Source: Paenibacillus glycanilyticus NBRC 16618
GTDB taxonomy: Bacteria > Bacillota > Bacilli > Paenibacillales > Paenibacillaceae
Length of the DNA stretch: 64,000 bases
Reading direction: 5' to 3'
NCBI RefSeq assembly: GCF_004000805.1
Contig: NZ_BILY01000007.1
Coordinates: 62,001-126,000 of the forward strand
In this document: piece after piece, positions 42,639 to 50,964 of the stretch
Layout: each line of letters opens with the position of its first letter
How positions within the stretch are numbered: the stretch's first letter is position 1
The notes under the pieces: model-generated
The model's database searches: none
The model's input: only the letters and a program-made list of their open reading frames with translations
What the model was told of the DNA's origin: nothing
Position numbers and translations under genes: made by a program

Positions 42639-42824
42639 AAATAAATGTCCACCTTTATCTCATCAATTGGTGGCTGCCACGTACAACCACCTGATTTATG
42701 GTTGGATCGCGCGGTTATACTCCATGTTATTCATCCCCCTGCATGATTCTAACTGACACTTTACCGTAAATTCAGGTAGAAGGGAATCTTTATTCGCAAT
42801 AAAACAACCGAACTAAGATGATTT

Positions 42825-44270
42825 CTAAGCTCCAAGTTCTCTCTCCCAACGCTTGTCCATCGTCGCTGATTGTTTTCCTTGAAACCATTTATACACCTGA
42901 TAGGCTCCATGGCTCTGCAAAAGAATCAGTATAGGGATAAAGTCTAGCCGATACCGGGATTGAATTTCTACCAGCAAATGCGCTCCGATATATAGCAGCA
43001 AAAGAATTAAATAGAAGAATGCGTCATGCCCTTTACCCGTTCGCCATAAAGCAACCATACTTACAAAGCCAAATGCGCTCATGAGCACATACAGTGGCCT
43101 CTCCCACTGGTGAAGGCTGGTCTCCAGTTCCCATTTGTCTAATCCCCGCAGGCTCCAATAAGGCGAAGAATCCGACGAACCCCACATATAAACAAGCTTT
43201 CTTCCAAATAAGGCGATAAGCTCGCTTTTATTTTGGAGACGTTCTTTTATGATTACAAGCTCCGCCTGGTGACGCTCCTCGCCAAAAGAATACTGGTTCG
43301 TATAGTCAGCATCCTCCTTATTCCAGCTTCCGTTTGTCTGCGCGTTAAGCCCCACCATAAATTTCCAATATTTTTCTCCGCCAAATAACGAATGTTCGGT
43401 AACATGAGACGAAGTCAGCGAAATGCTGGCTAGTAGCTGCACCAAATAATACACGGCTATCAAGGCTCCAAGCTTGCCTGCCGTACTCACCGCTTGTCTT
43501 TTGATAGGGCCGCGCCATTGCTGCCAAAAGATTAGAAGAACAAATAATACAACACCAGCCAAATAGACGCTTCCAATGGGACGCATGAGATGCCCTAAGC
43601 CAATCGCTAATCCGGCAAGCACCCAATAGATAACCCGCTCCCTGCCTTTAAGAAACAGAAAGCAACCCCCTATAAATAAAAACACCGATATATGCTGGTT
43701 CGTCAGCACCGAACACATCAGGATATTCGGAATATAGAAGAGGTACACCAAAGCCGCGATTCTTCCGCAGCTTTCATGAAATACTTTCGAAGTGGAAAGA
43801 TAAAGGACAATAGCGGTTCCTATGCTAAACAAGACATTCAAGAGCTTAAAAATAATGAAGTGATCGCCAAAAAGCTTAATGACTCCGGCCTCATACATCG
43901 TAAACCCAAGCTGATAAGGAAAGCTGATATGGTAAGCTGAATCACTAAAAGCAAAGTCCCCAGAAGCCGCCGCTTGTGCCGCATTATACATAAATAGAAA
44001 ATCCGATTCCGGCAGCGCCGGATTCCACAGGACCCAGATCACTCGGCAAAGCAAGCCAAGGAAGAGAAACACCATCAGGAAAGCTTTCCGGCTAAGACCG
44101 GTAATTGCCCAATGAATAACAAGCAGGGTTACTACTGCCGCCGCAATAAACGCAGCGATCATTTTAAATGCCGAATCATAGAAGCTCCATGCACTTGCAA
44201 AGGAAGCTGCCAAAACCGTCGCAAAAAACAGTCCGCCTGCTGCAGAGAGAATACGTGTGCGAAAAGTCAT
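42825..44270 (-). CDS. Membrane glycosyltransferase, GT39/ArnT-like (GT-C fold)
   Basis: 481 residues with about eleven hydrophobic segments. The first outer loop has an acidic catalytic-type motif (LPESDFLFMYNAAQ), as in the DxD/DE loop of protein O-mannosyltransferase and ArnT-like GT-C enzymes. The last loop has the SRYRLDFIP arginine motif seen in the same family. Such enzymes use polyprenyl-phosphate sugars to glycosylate proteins or wall polymers outside the membrane. AGGAG lies four bases before the ATG. No glycan-synthesis genes are adjacent, so the substrate is open. Confidence 0.8.
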   Translation of the reverse strand: MTFRTRILSAAGGLFFATVLAASFASAWSFYDSAFKMIAAFIAAAVVTLLVIHWAITGLSRKAFLMVFLFLGLLCRVIWVLWNPALPESDFLFMYNAAQAAASGDFAFSDSAYHISFPYQLGFTMYEAGVIKLFGDHFIIFKLLNVLFSIGTAIVLYLSTSKVFHESCGRIAALVYLFYIPNILMCSVLTNQHISVFLFIGGCFLFLKGRERVIYWVLAGLAIGLGHLMRPIGSVYLAGVVLFVLLIFWQQWRGPIKRQAVSTAGKLGALIAVYYLVQLLASISLTSSHVTEHSLFGGEKYWKFMVGLNAQTNGSWNKEDADYTNQYSFGEERHQAELVIIKERLQNKSELIALFGRKLVYMWGSSDSSPYWSLRGLDKWELETSLHQWERPLYVLMSAFGFVSMVALWRTGKGHDAFFYLILLLLYIGAHLLVEIQSRYRLDFIPILILLQSHGAYQVYKWFQGKQSATMDKRWERELGA

Positions 44271-44554
44271 ACTACTCCTATCCTTTCAAAGTTTATCCAG
44301 CTATGTTACCATATTTTTCTTTGAAAAGGCATGATTGTATGGAACTAATTTCCTGACGCTTCAACAAAAATAGCCATCCCTAAGGACAGCCGTGTCAATT
44401 TCCCGGGTAATTTATCGAATAAACAATTTTTAATCTTCTACCATATGCGTTAGCCTATACCCGCTGTAATCCGTCCTCATACGCTATAGCGTACCTGCCT
44501 AAAAAAATGACTAAGATGCGAAGTATAGCCATTCATTCATAGGGAGATGGATAC

Positions 44555-45901
44555 GTGAAAGCCAAGACACAGCTTACGGGGCGAGTTATTTTCAAAGGTG
44601 ATCCCGGTTACGAGACCGCTCGAAAGAACTGGGACCCTCATACGGACCGGTTTCCGAAAGTATTTGTTTTTGCGAAAAAAACGCGTGATGTAGCAAACGC
44701 CATCAAATGGGCACGGGAGCATAAGGTGCCGATCCGCCCGAGAAGCGGCAGGCATGCGTTGGAAACTAACCTGTCTCAGGTTAACGGCGGACTTGTCATC
44801 GATACAAGCGAACTGAAGAAGATTACGTTGAATAAAAAAAGCAATACCGCCGTTGTCGAGACCGGTAACCGCGTAGGAAGAATCGTAGATACGCTTGCGC
44901 GGCAGGGTTACATGGCGCCATTTGGCGATAGCCCTTCCGTCGGCATCGGAGGCATCACCCCCGGAGGAGGAATTGGTCCGCTGCAACGGACGACCGGGCT
45001 TATCAGCGACAATCTGCTAGCTCTGGAAATGGTTGATGCCAAAGGCAGAATCATTCGCGCAAGCAAGAAACGCAACTCCGATCTGCTCTGGGCTTCACGG
45101 GGCGGCGGCGGCGGTAACTTTGGCGTATATACGAAATACAAATTTAAAGTGAGACGCGCTCCGGTTCGGGCGACCGTATTCAGTATCACTTGGCCGTGGG
45201 AGCAGTTCGAGGAAGTCGTCAAAGCTTGGCAGCGATGGGCGCCTTTCACCAGCACCAAGCTGGGCAGCGAATTATCCATCGGTCCGAAAAAAGGCGGAAA
45301 TGTCAGTATGCTGGGTGTCTACCTGGGCTGCAAAAAGAAAGCCCTTAAATTCCTGCAGCCTATCTTAAGCGTCGGAACAACGACCAAGAGGGACATCCAG
45401 TCTCTTCCTTGGCTACAAGCAACCAAGTTTCTGCTGGCACCGGATCCCATCCTTCCACAGAAATTCAGCAACCAGTTCTCCAGCGGTTTCGGCAGACGTC
45501 CATTCCCGGATAAGGCGTTTAAATATATGCGCGAGTTCCTGGAAAAGGCCGAAGGCGGAACTCCGGCCGGCTTCTATTTCCTCAACTGGGGAGGAGCCAT
45601 AAGAAAAATTGCGCCTAGGGCTACCGCCTTCTATTGGCGCGATCCGCAATATTACGTGGAATGGAACAGCTCATGGGTGAAACCGTCGCATGCGGCTAAA
45701 AATATTGCCCTGGCTCGCAACACCAGGAAGAAGCTGCAACCGTTTATTGTAGGGTCCTATATCAACGTGCCGGACCAAGGCATTAAATGCTCCGGTCCCG
45801 TCTATTACGGCAAGAACTTCGCGAGACTGCGCAGAGTAAAAGCCAAATACGACCCGCAAAACGTGTTTAACAACCCTCAAAGCATTCCTCCGGCAAAATG
45901 A
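44555..45901 (+). CDS. cotQ: FAD-dependent oxidoreductase, CotQ/YvdP-like (BBE family)
   Basis: 448 residues, matching the Bacillus spore-coat protein CotQ (YvdP) in length and from end to end. Signatures: VFVFAKKTRDVANAIKWARE, the FAD-attachment region RPRSGRHALE with its histidine, GDSPSVGIGGITPGGGIGPL, LLWASRGGGGGNFGV, and a C-terminal GSYINVPDQGI and KYDPQNVFNNPQSIPP. The family oxidises alcohols or sugars with flavin; the coat substrate is unknown. The start is GTG preceded by AGGGAG. No signal peptide, as expected for coat proteins made in the mother cell. It is followed by a strong terminator. Confidence 0.85.
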   Translation: MKAKTQLTGRVIFKGDPGYETARKNWDPHTDRFPKVFVFAKKTRDVANAIKWAREHKVPIRPRSGRHALETNLSQVNGGLVIDTSELKKITLNKKSNTAVVETGNRVGRIVDTLARQGYMAPFGDSPSVGIGGITPGGGIGPLQRTTGLISDNLLALEMVDAKGRIIRASKKRNSDLLWASRGGGGGNFGVYTKYKFKVRRAPVRATVFSITWPWEQFEEVVKAWQRWAPFTSTKLGSELSIGPKKGGNVSMLGVYLGCKKKALKFLQPILSVGTTTKRDIQSLPWLQATKFLLAPDPILPQKFSNQFSSGFGRRPFPDKAFKYMREFLEKAEGGTPAGFYFLNWGGAIRKIAPRATAFYWRDPQYYVEWNSSWVKPSHAAKNIALARNTRKKLQPFIVGSYINVPDQGIKCSGPVYYGKNFARLRRVKAKYDPQNVFNNPQSIPPAK

Positions 45902-45911
45902 TAAAATGAAA

Positions 45912-45961
45912 AAGGCAGCGGATCCCGGACTTGAACTACAAGTCTGGGGCCGCTGCCTTCT
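45912..45961. terminator. Terminator between cotQ-like gene and converging gene
   Basis: Arms AAGGCAGCGG and CCGCTGCCTT with an inner GGACTTG/CAAGTCT stem. It is flanked by A-rich sequence on the left and T-rich on the right, so it can serve both converging genes. Confidence 0.85.
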
Positions 45962-45968
45962 TGCTCTT

Positions 45969-46280
45969 TTATGTATCTGTTGCACCCTGATTGTTAATCT
46001 GAATTAATTGATCCAATTTTTCGGTTATCACAATAAATTCATCCGACCAACCATTACTTATTGAGATCTCTTGCATGGAGCCTGTTGGAGCGATAAAAAA
46101 TTGTATGTCTTTCATTACATCAATATCCATAGCCGATAATCGAATAACATAACTATCTATTTCTTCTAAGATTTCTGAAACAGAATTGTAAGAGCTCCAA
46201 AATAAATCTGTTAAAGGAGACTCAACTCGTGCCCGTAGCTCCTCTAATAAATAGATAATCTTATTATGATTGTCTGTCAT
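45969..46280 (-). CDS. Hypothetical protein (103 aa)
   Basis: About 103 residues, not recognised. The product is acidic and helical (HNKIIYLLEELRARVESPLT, SVSEILEEIDSYVIRLSAMD), ending in a short beta/helix segment. The ORF is open to 46394, but that part overlaps the upstream acetyltransferase; GAGGG lies six bases before the ATG at 46280, so that start is used (the ATG two codons earlier touches the site). It starts 10 bases after the acetyltransferase stop, so the two are probably cotranscribed. Base composition is more AT-rich than the neighbour. Confidence 0.6.
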   Translation of the reverse strand: MTDNHNKIIYLLEELRARVESPLTDLFWSSYNSVSEILEEIDSYVIRLSAMDIDVMKDIQFFIAPTGSMQEISISNGWSDEFIVITEKLDQLIQINNQGATDT

Positions 46281-46290
46281 CTTCATCCCT

Positions 46291-46887
46291 CTATGTTCGT
46301 ACTCCATATTCCACGCCCCGAACCTTCGAGAAAACCATCGTATCCCGCAGCGAACCGTCGTTGGCGCGTTTTTCGCTGCGCAAAATTCCTTCAAGCGTAA
46401 ACCCGGACCGCTCGGCTACTCTAGCACTCTTCGTGTTGCGCGAATCACAGCGGATCTCGATCCGGTTAGCCTCTAATTGGTGGATAGCGAACTCCGTAAT
46501 CGCCTCTACCGCTTCCGATATGTAACCCTGCCCAGCGCAAGATGTCCTTACCCAGTAGCCGGTCTCAAAATTCCGTGCCTGCCAATCCATCCGGTGAAGC
46601 CCGCTGCTGCCAACTAATTGACCACTCTCTTTATGAATAAGAAGCAGCCGCAAATCCGTCCGTTCCAGAAATTCGAGCCGGGACTTTCTGATCCCAATCT
46701 CAGACTCTTCTATCGTAGGAATTTGTTTCGCCCAAGGCATCCATGGACGCAGCTCCTCAATGCTTTCCACTACTGCCTCGTTAACGGCCGCACCGTCTCC
46801 AAATAAAGGAGCACGAATAAGGAGCCGAGCGCTCTCAAAGCTTTCGGGTATTGTCAGCAGGATTGGATTTATACCGGATTGACTCAT
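46291..46887 (-). CDS. RimJ/RimL-type GNAT acetyltransferase
   Basis: 198 residues. The pattern TARLLIRAP-like SARLLIRAPLFGDG at the N-terminus, NFETGYWVRTSCAGQGYISEA as acetyl-CoA motif A, IEIRCDSRNTKSARVAERSG, and FTLEGILR near the end are those of ribosomal-protein-alanine acetyltransferase relatives (RimJ/RimL/YdaF). The target may be a protein N-terminus or a small amine. Start ATG, with GGGGAGAG about ten bases upstream. Divergent from the MFS gene 157 bp away. Confidence 0.92.
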   Translation of the reverse strand: MSQSGINPILLTIPESFESARLLIRAPLFGDGAAVNEAVVESIEELRPWMPWAKQIPTIEESEIGIRKSRLEFLERTDLRLLLIHKESGQLVGSSGLHRMDWQARNFETGYWVRTSCAGQGYISEAVEAITEFAIHQLEANRIEIRCDSRNTKSARVAERSGFTLEGILRSEKRANDGSLRDTMVFSKVRGVEYGVRT

Positions 46888-47044
46888 CGGCTCATCTCTC
46901 CCCTATTTCAAAATGTTATTTTCATACAATTATAGTCCCCGTTTTATGGGCCCGCAACGATTCCTTTTTGCACCACTTGCTCCGGCATAAGAGGAACAGT
47001 ATGATGGGAGGATTGACTATCACAACTAGAAGGATCAGGACAAC

Positions 47045-48307
47045 ATGAGAATTAGAGATTGGGACCGGAATTTAAAAATCCGGCTATTAGGAGAGACCTG
47101 CTTTAACGTTATCTTTTGGGTGTTCTACCCGTATTTGTCGATCTATTTCGCACAATCCTTTGGCAAAAGCTGGACCGGTATCCTGCTCATCCTGTCGCAG
47201 GCTTTATCCGTACTCGTTAACTTATTCGGAGGTTATTTCGCGGACCGGCTTGGGCGGAAAAAGGTTATGGTGTTCGCAGCCAGCGGACAAGCCGTTGGTT
47301 ACGGCATATTCGCCTTTAGCGCAACTCCTTGGCTGGATGCCCCCGCTACCGGGTTTATCGGCTTCGGCCTCGCCAGCTTATGCGGCACCTTGTATTGGCC
47401 TGCCAGCCAGGCCATGGTAGCGGATGTTGTACCGGAGGAGCACCGTTCCGGTGTCTTCGCCGTCTTTTACACGGCGGTTAATATGGCTGTTGTCATCGGC
47501 CCGTTGATCGGCGCAACCTTCTTTCTGGATTCGCCTTCCATCATCCTGTTTGCAGCGTGTGCAGTCTGCCTGCTTGTTGCCGTATTGCTTGCCTCTTTTA
47601 CAAGAGAGACGCTTTCGGCGGACATGCTCAAAGAGAAGCGCAGCGGCAGCGAGCCGTGGCACAAAGCTGTCGCGGCACAGCTTCGGGATTATAAGGTTAT
47701 TGCCTCGGACCGCGTATTCCTGCTGTTCATCATAGCCGGTGTTCTGTTAGCCCAGACCTTTATGCAGCTAGATTTGCTCTTCCCCGTCTTTCTGAAAGAG
47801 ACGATTGACTCGACTACGATACTCGCTTACGGGAATTGGAGCTTCCAATTGTCCGGCGAGAAGCTTTTTGGACTCATCGTATCGGAGAACGGATTGTTTG
47901 TCGCCTTGTTTACGGTTGCCGTAACCAAATGGATGCTGCAATTTCGCGACCGCTTTGTATTCATCGGAAGCGCGCTGCTGTACGCGGCCGGAATTGCGAT
48001 GTTTGGTCAAATGTCCACGTTCTGGGGCTTGACCGCGGCAATTGTTGTATTTACGCTTGCGGAGCTGATGACGGCCGGACCGCACCAGACGTTTGTATCC
48101 CGGCTGGCGCCGGAGCATATGCGCGGGCAATATTTCGCGGCTTCCAGCCTGCGGTTTACGATTGGGCGAACGCTGGCTCCGATCTCCATTCCGCTGAGCG
48201 AATGGATTGGTTATGACGGAACGTTTGCCCTTCTAACCGTGCTTGCCGTGTTGTCCGCGGTAATCTACTACAGAATGTTTAACCAGTTCTATAAACAGAC
48301 GGCATAA
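47045..48307 (+). CDS. MFS transporter, probable drug exporter
   Basis: 420 residues with twelve predicted membrane helices. Major-facilitator motif A is present between helices 2 and 3 (GGYFADRLGRKKVM). The second half repeats the layout (MRGQYFAASSLRFTIGRTLAP). The closest family by pattern is the MDR-type proton-coupled exporters of Bacillota. A central loop with FTRETLSADMLKEKRSGSE separates the halves. The substrate is not readable. Start ATG, preceded by AAGGATCAGG. Followed 13 bases on by a terminator. Confidence 0.9.
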   Translation: MRIRDWDRNLKIRLLGETCFNVIFWVFYPYLSIYFAQSFGKSWTGILLILSQALSVLVNLFGGYFADRLGRKKVMVFAASGQAVGYGIFAFSATPWLDAPATGFIGFGLASLCGTLYWPASQAMVADVVPEEHRSGVFAVFYTAVNMAVVIGPLIGATFFLDSPSIILFAACAVCLLVAVLLASFTRETLSADMLKEKRSGSEPWHKAVAAQLRDYKVIASDRVFLLFIIAGVLLAQTFMQLDLLFPVFLKETIDSTTILAYGNWSFQLSGEKLFGLIVSENGLFVALFTVAVTKWMLQFRDRFVFIGSALLYAAGIAMFGQMSTFWGLTAAIVVFTLAELMTAGPHQTFVSRLAPEHMRGQYFAASSLRFTIGRTLAPISIPLSEWIGYDGTFALLTVLAVLSAVIYYRMFNQFYKQTA

Positions 48308-48320
48308 TAACAAGGAGAAA

Positions 48321-48346
48321 GGCTAACCCTAGGGTTCAGTCTTTTT
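48321..48346 (+). terminator. Terminator of the MFS gene
   Basis: GGCTAACCC and GGGTTCAGTC pair with one bulged base and run into TTTTT. On the opposite strand the U-tract is weak, so it may only partly serve the converging gene. Confidence 0.65.
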
Positions 48347-48352
48347 AACATG

Positions 48353-49417
48353 CTAGGTTCTAACCACAAGCTTCCCTTTGAAAAACAGCTCGGAGACTTC
48401 AGTCTCATCCAGCTCGCCGTCCAGGATCCGCTTCACGTCCTCCAACGTTTCATACAGGGACAGCCATTCGCCGGCCTTATTCGTATAAGGCTCCGAGACG
48501 TAAAACGGCTGAGCCAGATAAGACTCCAATCTCTCTCCCCGTCTATACAGCTGCGAATCGGAATCCGTTATTTTATCCAGCCCGTGCGTGGTGACAATCA
48601 ATCGCAGCTCTCTATAACGGCGAAGCAGCTTGCGGGCGCGTTGCTGCAGCGCAAGATGCGCCGCATCCAAGTAATTGCCTTCCGAGATCGTCGAGGTGGA
48701 AGTAATAGGATCGATAGCCGGATAAATGCCGCGGCTGATCAAATCCGAATCGAATCGCCATAACGTATCGAGCGGCCCGTAAGCTTCGGCAGCCGAATCG
48801 TCCGCAACCGCGTAAGCCATATCGACCAACGCAACCGTGATTGGTCTGGCACCAGCTTCCTTCAAGCTTTCCTTGAGCGAGAAAAGCTCTCCGCTTAATA
48901 CGGTGCTGCGGTCAACGCCCAGCAAAATATCCTTCTCTTCGCGAAGCTTAACGATCTGTTTGTATATGTCATCCCTTGTTGCAAGTACGTATTCGGATTG
49001 ATCTTTGACATGGCTAATGCCCGGAGCTTCGGTACCCGGATCCCAAAAAATCGTCGTATAACCCCGTTTGTTCATCCGGTGCATAAATTCGGCCAACAAC
49101 ACAAGCTGCCCCATATTGGGTCTGGCCACAAAACCAACCGTTCCGCCCCGCACGACAGGTGCGAGCAAATCCAGCGCTTTAATTCCGGTTTCGATCATCC
49201 TCATCCCGCTCCCTCGAATAATGAGTTCATCAAGACTGCAACCTGCCAATGCGGCTAAAGCAACCAAAGTGCGGACCTCCGCGCGGCCGACGGGTATTTT
49301 CCCCGTACAGAGATTGGAGACGGTTGCTGCCCGAAGACCGGCTGTCCGTGCCGCGGAGGTAAGATTGGGTACGCGACGGCGCAATAGCGGAACGTTAAGC
49401 TGTAGCTCTTCCTCCAT
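48353..49417 (-). CDS. XRE-type HTH fused to a degenerate F1-ATPase beta-subunit domain
   Basis: 354 residues with an unusual architecture. Residues about 12-67 look like an XRE helix-turn-helix (SAARTAGLRAATVSNLCTGK, then LVALAALAGCSLDELI). From residue 75 to the end the text follows the F1-ATPase beta subunit without its N-terminal beta-barrel: ETGIKALDLLAPVVRGGTVG, SRGIYPAIDPITSTST (231-237 IYPAIDP), RRYRELRLIVTTHGLDKITD, LAQPFYVSEPYT and LYETLEDVKRILDGELDE. The P-loop GGAGVGKT of real beta subunits reads VARPNMGQ (97-104), lacking the Lys and Thr, so ATP hydrolysis is unlikely. The DELSEED position is DKITDSD. AAGGAGGTG seven bases before the ATG is strong. A DNA-binding sensor is a reasonable guess; no function is known to me. 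Confidence 0.8.
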   Translation of the reverse strand: MEEELQLNVPLLRRRVPNLTSAARTAGLRAATVSNLCTGKIPVGRAEVRTLVALAALAGCSLDELIIRGSGMRMIETGIKALDLLAPVVRGGTVGFVARPNMGQLVLLAEFMHRMNKRGYTTIFWDPGTEAPGISHVKDQSEYVLATRDDIYKQIVKLREEKDILLGVDRSTVLSGELFSLKESLKEAGARPITVALVDMAYAVADDSAAEAYGPLDTLWRFDSDLISRGIYPAIDPITSTSTISEGNYLDAAHLALQQRARKLLRRYRELRLIVTTHGLDKITDSDSQLYRRGERLESYLAQPFYVSEPYTNKAGEWLSLYETLEDVKRILDGELDETEVSELFFKGKLVVRT

Positions 49418-49442
49418 TTTTTAGCACCTCCTTACTTTATAT

Positions 49443-49458
49443 AGTAATAATAATTACT
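49443..49458. promoter_or_regulatory. Palindrome upstream of the HTH/F1-beta gene
   Basis: AGTAATAATAATTACT has perfect six-base arms (AGTAAT/ATTACT) around a four-base centre. It lies 26-41 bases ahead of the start codon in the AT-rich gap shared with divergent trpB. A candidate operator for autoregulation by the HTH protein. Confidence 0.4.
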
Positions 49459-49613
49459 CTAAAGCGCAACGTCTAATTGTAAATAAATGTGAACGAAAAT
49501 GGAATATCCCAATCTTCCGCCTTCCTATTTTTAACAAGAAATTTGACCTATTATATGCTACGATAAGGTTTGAATAAGTAGATTAACTCTAGTATTGGAG
49601 GCGCTTTCAGAAG

Positions 49614-50777
49614 ATGAGTCAAGAACAAGTAGCTGAAGGATATTTTGGAGAATTCGGCGGCAGCTTTGTCCCGCCTGAGCTGAAGGAAGTATTGGATTAC
49701 TTAAGCGCGCAATTCAACAAGTTCAAGGATGATCCGGAATTTAAGGAAGAATTGGATTATTATCTGAAGGAATACGTCGGCCGCGAAAATCCGCTGACTT
49801 ACGCCGAGCACCTGACGAACGCCTGGGGCGGCGCGAAAATCTATCTGAAGCGCGAGGACTTGAACCATACCGGCGCTCACAAAATCAATAACGTGGTTGG
49901 CCAGATTCTGCTCGCCAAACGGATGGGCGCCAAACGCGTCATTGCCGAGACCGGCGCCGGCCAGCACGGCGTTGCAACGGCAACTGCCTGCGCTATGTTT
50001 AATATGGACTGCGTCATCTATATGGGCGCAGAGGATACGCGCCGTCAGGCGCTGAACGTATTCCGGATGGAGCTGCTTGGCGCTACCGTTGTGCCGGTAG
50101 ACAAAGGTCAAGGCCGCCTGAAGGATGCTGTTGACGAAGCGCTGAACGATCTGGTTGCCAACTATAAAAACACGTTCTACCTCCTCGGTTCGGCCGTAGG
50201 CCCGCATCCGTTCCCAACGATGGTCAAGCACTTCCAATCGATCATCAGCGAAGAATCGAAGCGTCAGATTCTGGCCAAGGAAGGCCGTCTTCCGGATGCC
50301 GTTATCGCCTGCGCAGGAGGCGGCAGCAATGCGATTGGCGCCTTCGCCCACTACATCGACGAGCCTTCCGTACGCCTGATCGGCGTTGAACCTGATCAAG
50401 CGCCAACCTTGACCGAAGGCGTGCCTAGCATCATCCACGGCTTCAAATGCCTCGTGCTGCTCGATGAGGAAGGCAATCCTAGAAAAACGTACTCCATCGC
50501 CGCAGGTCTCGATTATCCGGGTATCGGGCCGGAGCACAGCCATCTGAAAGTCAGCGGCCGAGCGGAATACGTTACCGTAAGCAACGAAGAAGTTCTGGCA
50601 GCGTTCCAGGAGCTGTCCCGTACGGAGGGCATTATCCCTGCGCTTGAAAGCGCGCATGCGGTTGCCCACGCGAAAAAGCTCGCTCCAACGATGAGCAAGG
50701 ACGAAATCATCATTATCAATCTGTCCGGCCGCGGCGATAAAGACGTGGAGCAAGTCTTCCACATGCTTCATAAATAA
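49614..50777 (+). CDS. trpB: Tryptophan synthase beta chain
   Basis: 387 residues. It joins indole and serine to form tryptophan with PLP. The PLP lysine is K90 in [11 protein letters not shown]; the glutamate motif [11 protein letters not shown] and the phosphate-binding [12 protein letters not shown] loop are intact, with [25 protein letters not shown] and SGRGDKDV at the end. This is the canonical TrpB1 type. No other trp gene is adjacent, so it is a stand-alone copy here. A second trpB in a trp operon elsewhere cannot be excluded. Start ATG with GGAGG about eleven bases upstream; followed by its own terminator. Confidence 0.96.
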   Translation: MSQEQVAEGYFGEFGGSFVPPELKEVLDYLSAQFNKFKDDPEFKEELDYYLKEYVGRENPLTYAEHLTNAWGGAKIYLKREDLNHTGAHKINNVVGQILLAKRMGAKRVIAETGAGQHGVATATACAMFNMDCVIYMGAEDTRRQALNVFRMELLGATVVPVDKGQGRLKDAVDEALNDLVANYKNTFYLLGSAVGPHPFPTMVKHFQSIISEESKRQILAKEGRLPDAVIACAGGGSNAIGAFAHYIDEPSVRLIGVEPDQAPTLTEGVPSIIHGFKCLVLLDEEGNPRKTYSIAAGLDYPGIGPEHSHLKVSGRAEYVTVSNEEVLAAFQELSRTEGIIPALESAHAVAHAKKLAPTMSKDEIIIINLSGRGDKDVEQVFHMLHK

Positions 50778-50786
50778 CGTTTGACT

Positions 50787-50823
50787 GCAGCTTCTGCCCC
50801 TTGGGCGGGGCTGCCTTTTTTTT
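50787..50823 (+). terminator. Terminator of trpB
   Basis: GCAGC and GCTGC arms with an inner GCCCC/GGGGC stem, followed by eight T, nine bases after the trpB stop codon. Confidence 0.93.
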
Positions 50824-50845
50824 GACTGCCCGGAAGCGTATACTT

Positions 50846-50943
50846 GGATTAGGCTTTTTTAGCCTAAAGCGGTTATGGAGCATAAGCTTACGAAGTAAGA
50901 ATCATCACGAGCAGTCTAATCCTGGTTGTTCGTGTGATCATTC
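50846..50943 (+). promoter_or_regulatory. Leader hairpin element, copy M, with possible alternative pairing
   Basis: GCTTACGAAGTAAGAAT (50886) opens a hairpin with GAATCATCAC and GTGATCATTC arms ending at 50943, followed by TTTTTGGGAGGT, the ribosome site. Its loop AGTCTAATCC (50913-50922) can pair fully with GGATTAGGCT (50846-50855), which also forms a local hairpin TTAGGCT/AGCCTAA (50849-50867). Two mutually exclusive folds are therefore possible. Confidence 0.5.
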
Positions 50944-50964
50944 TTTTTGGGAGGTACATAAACA

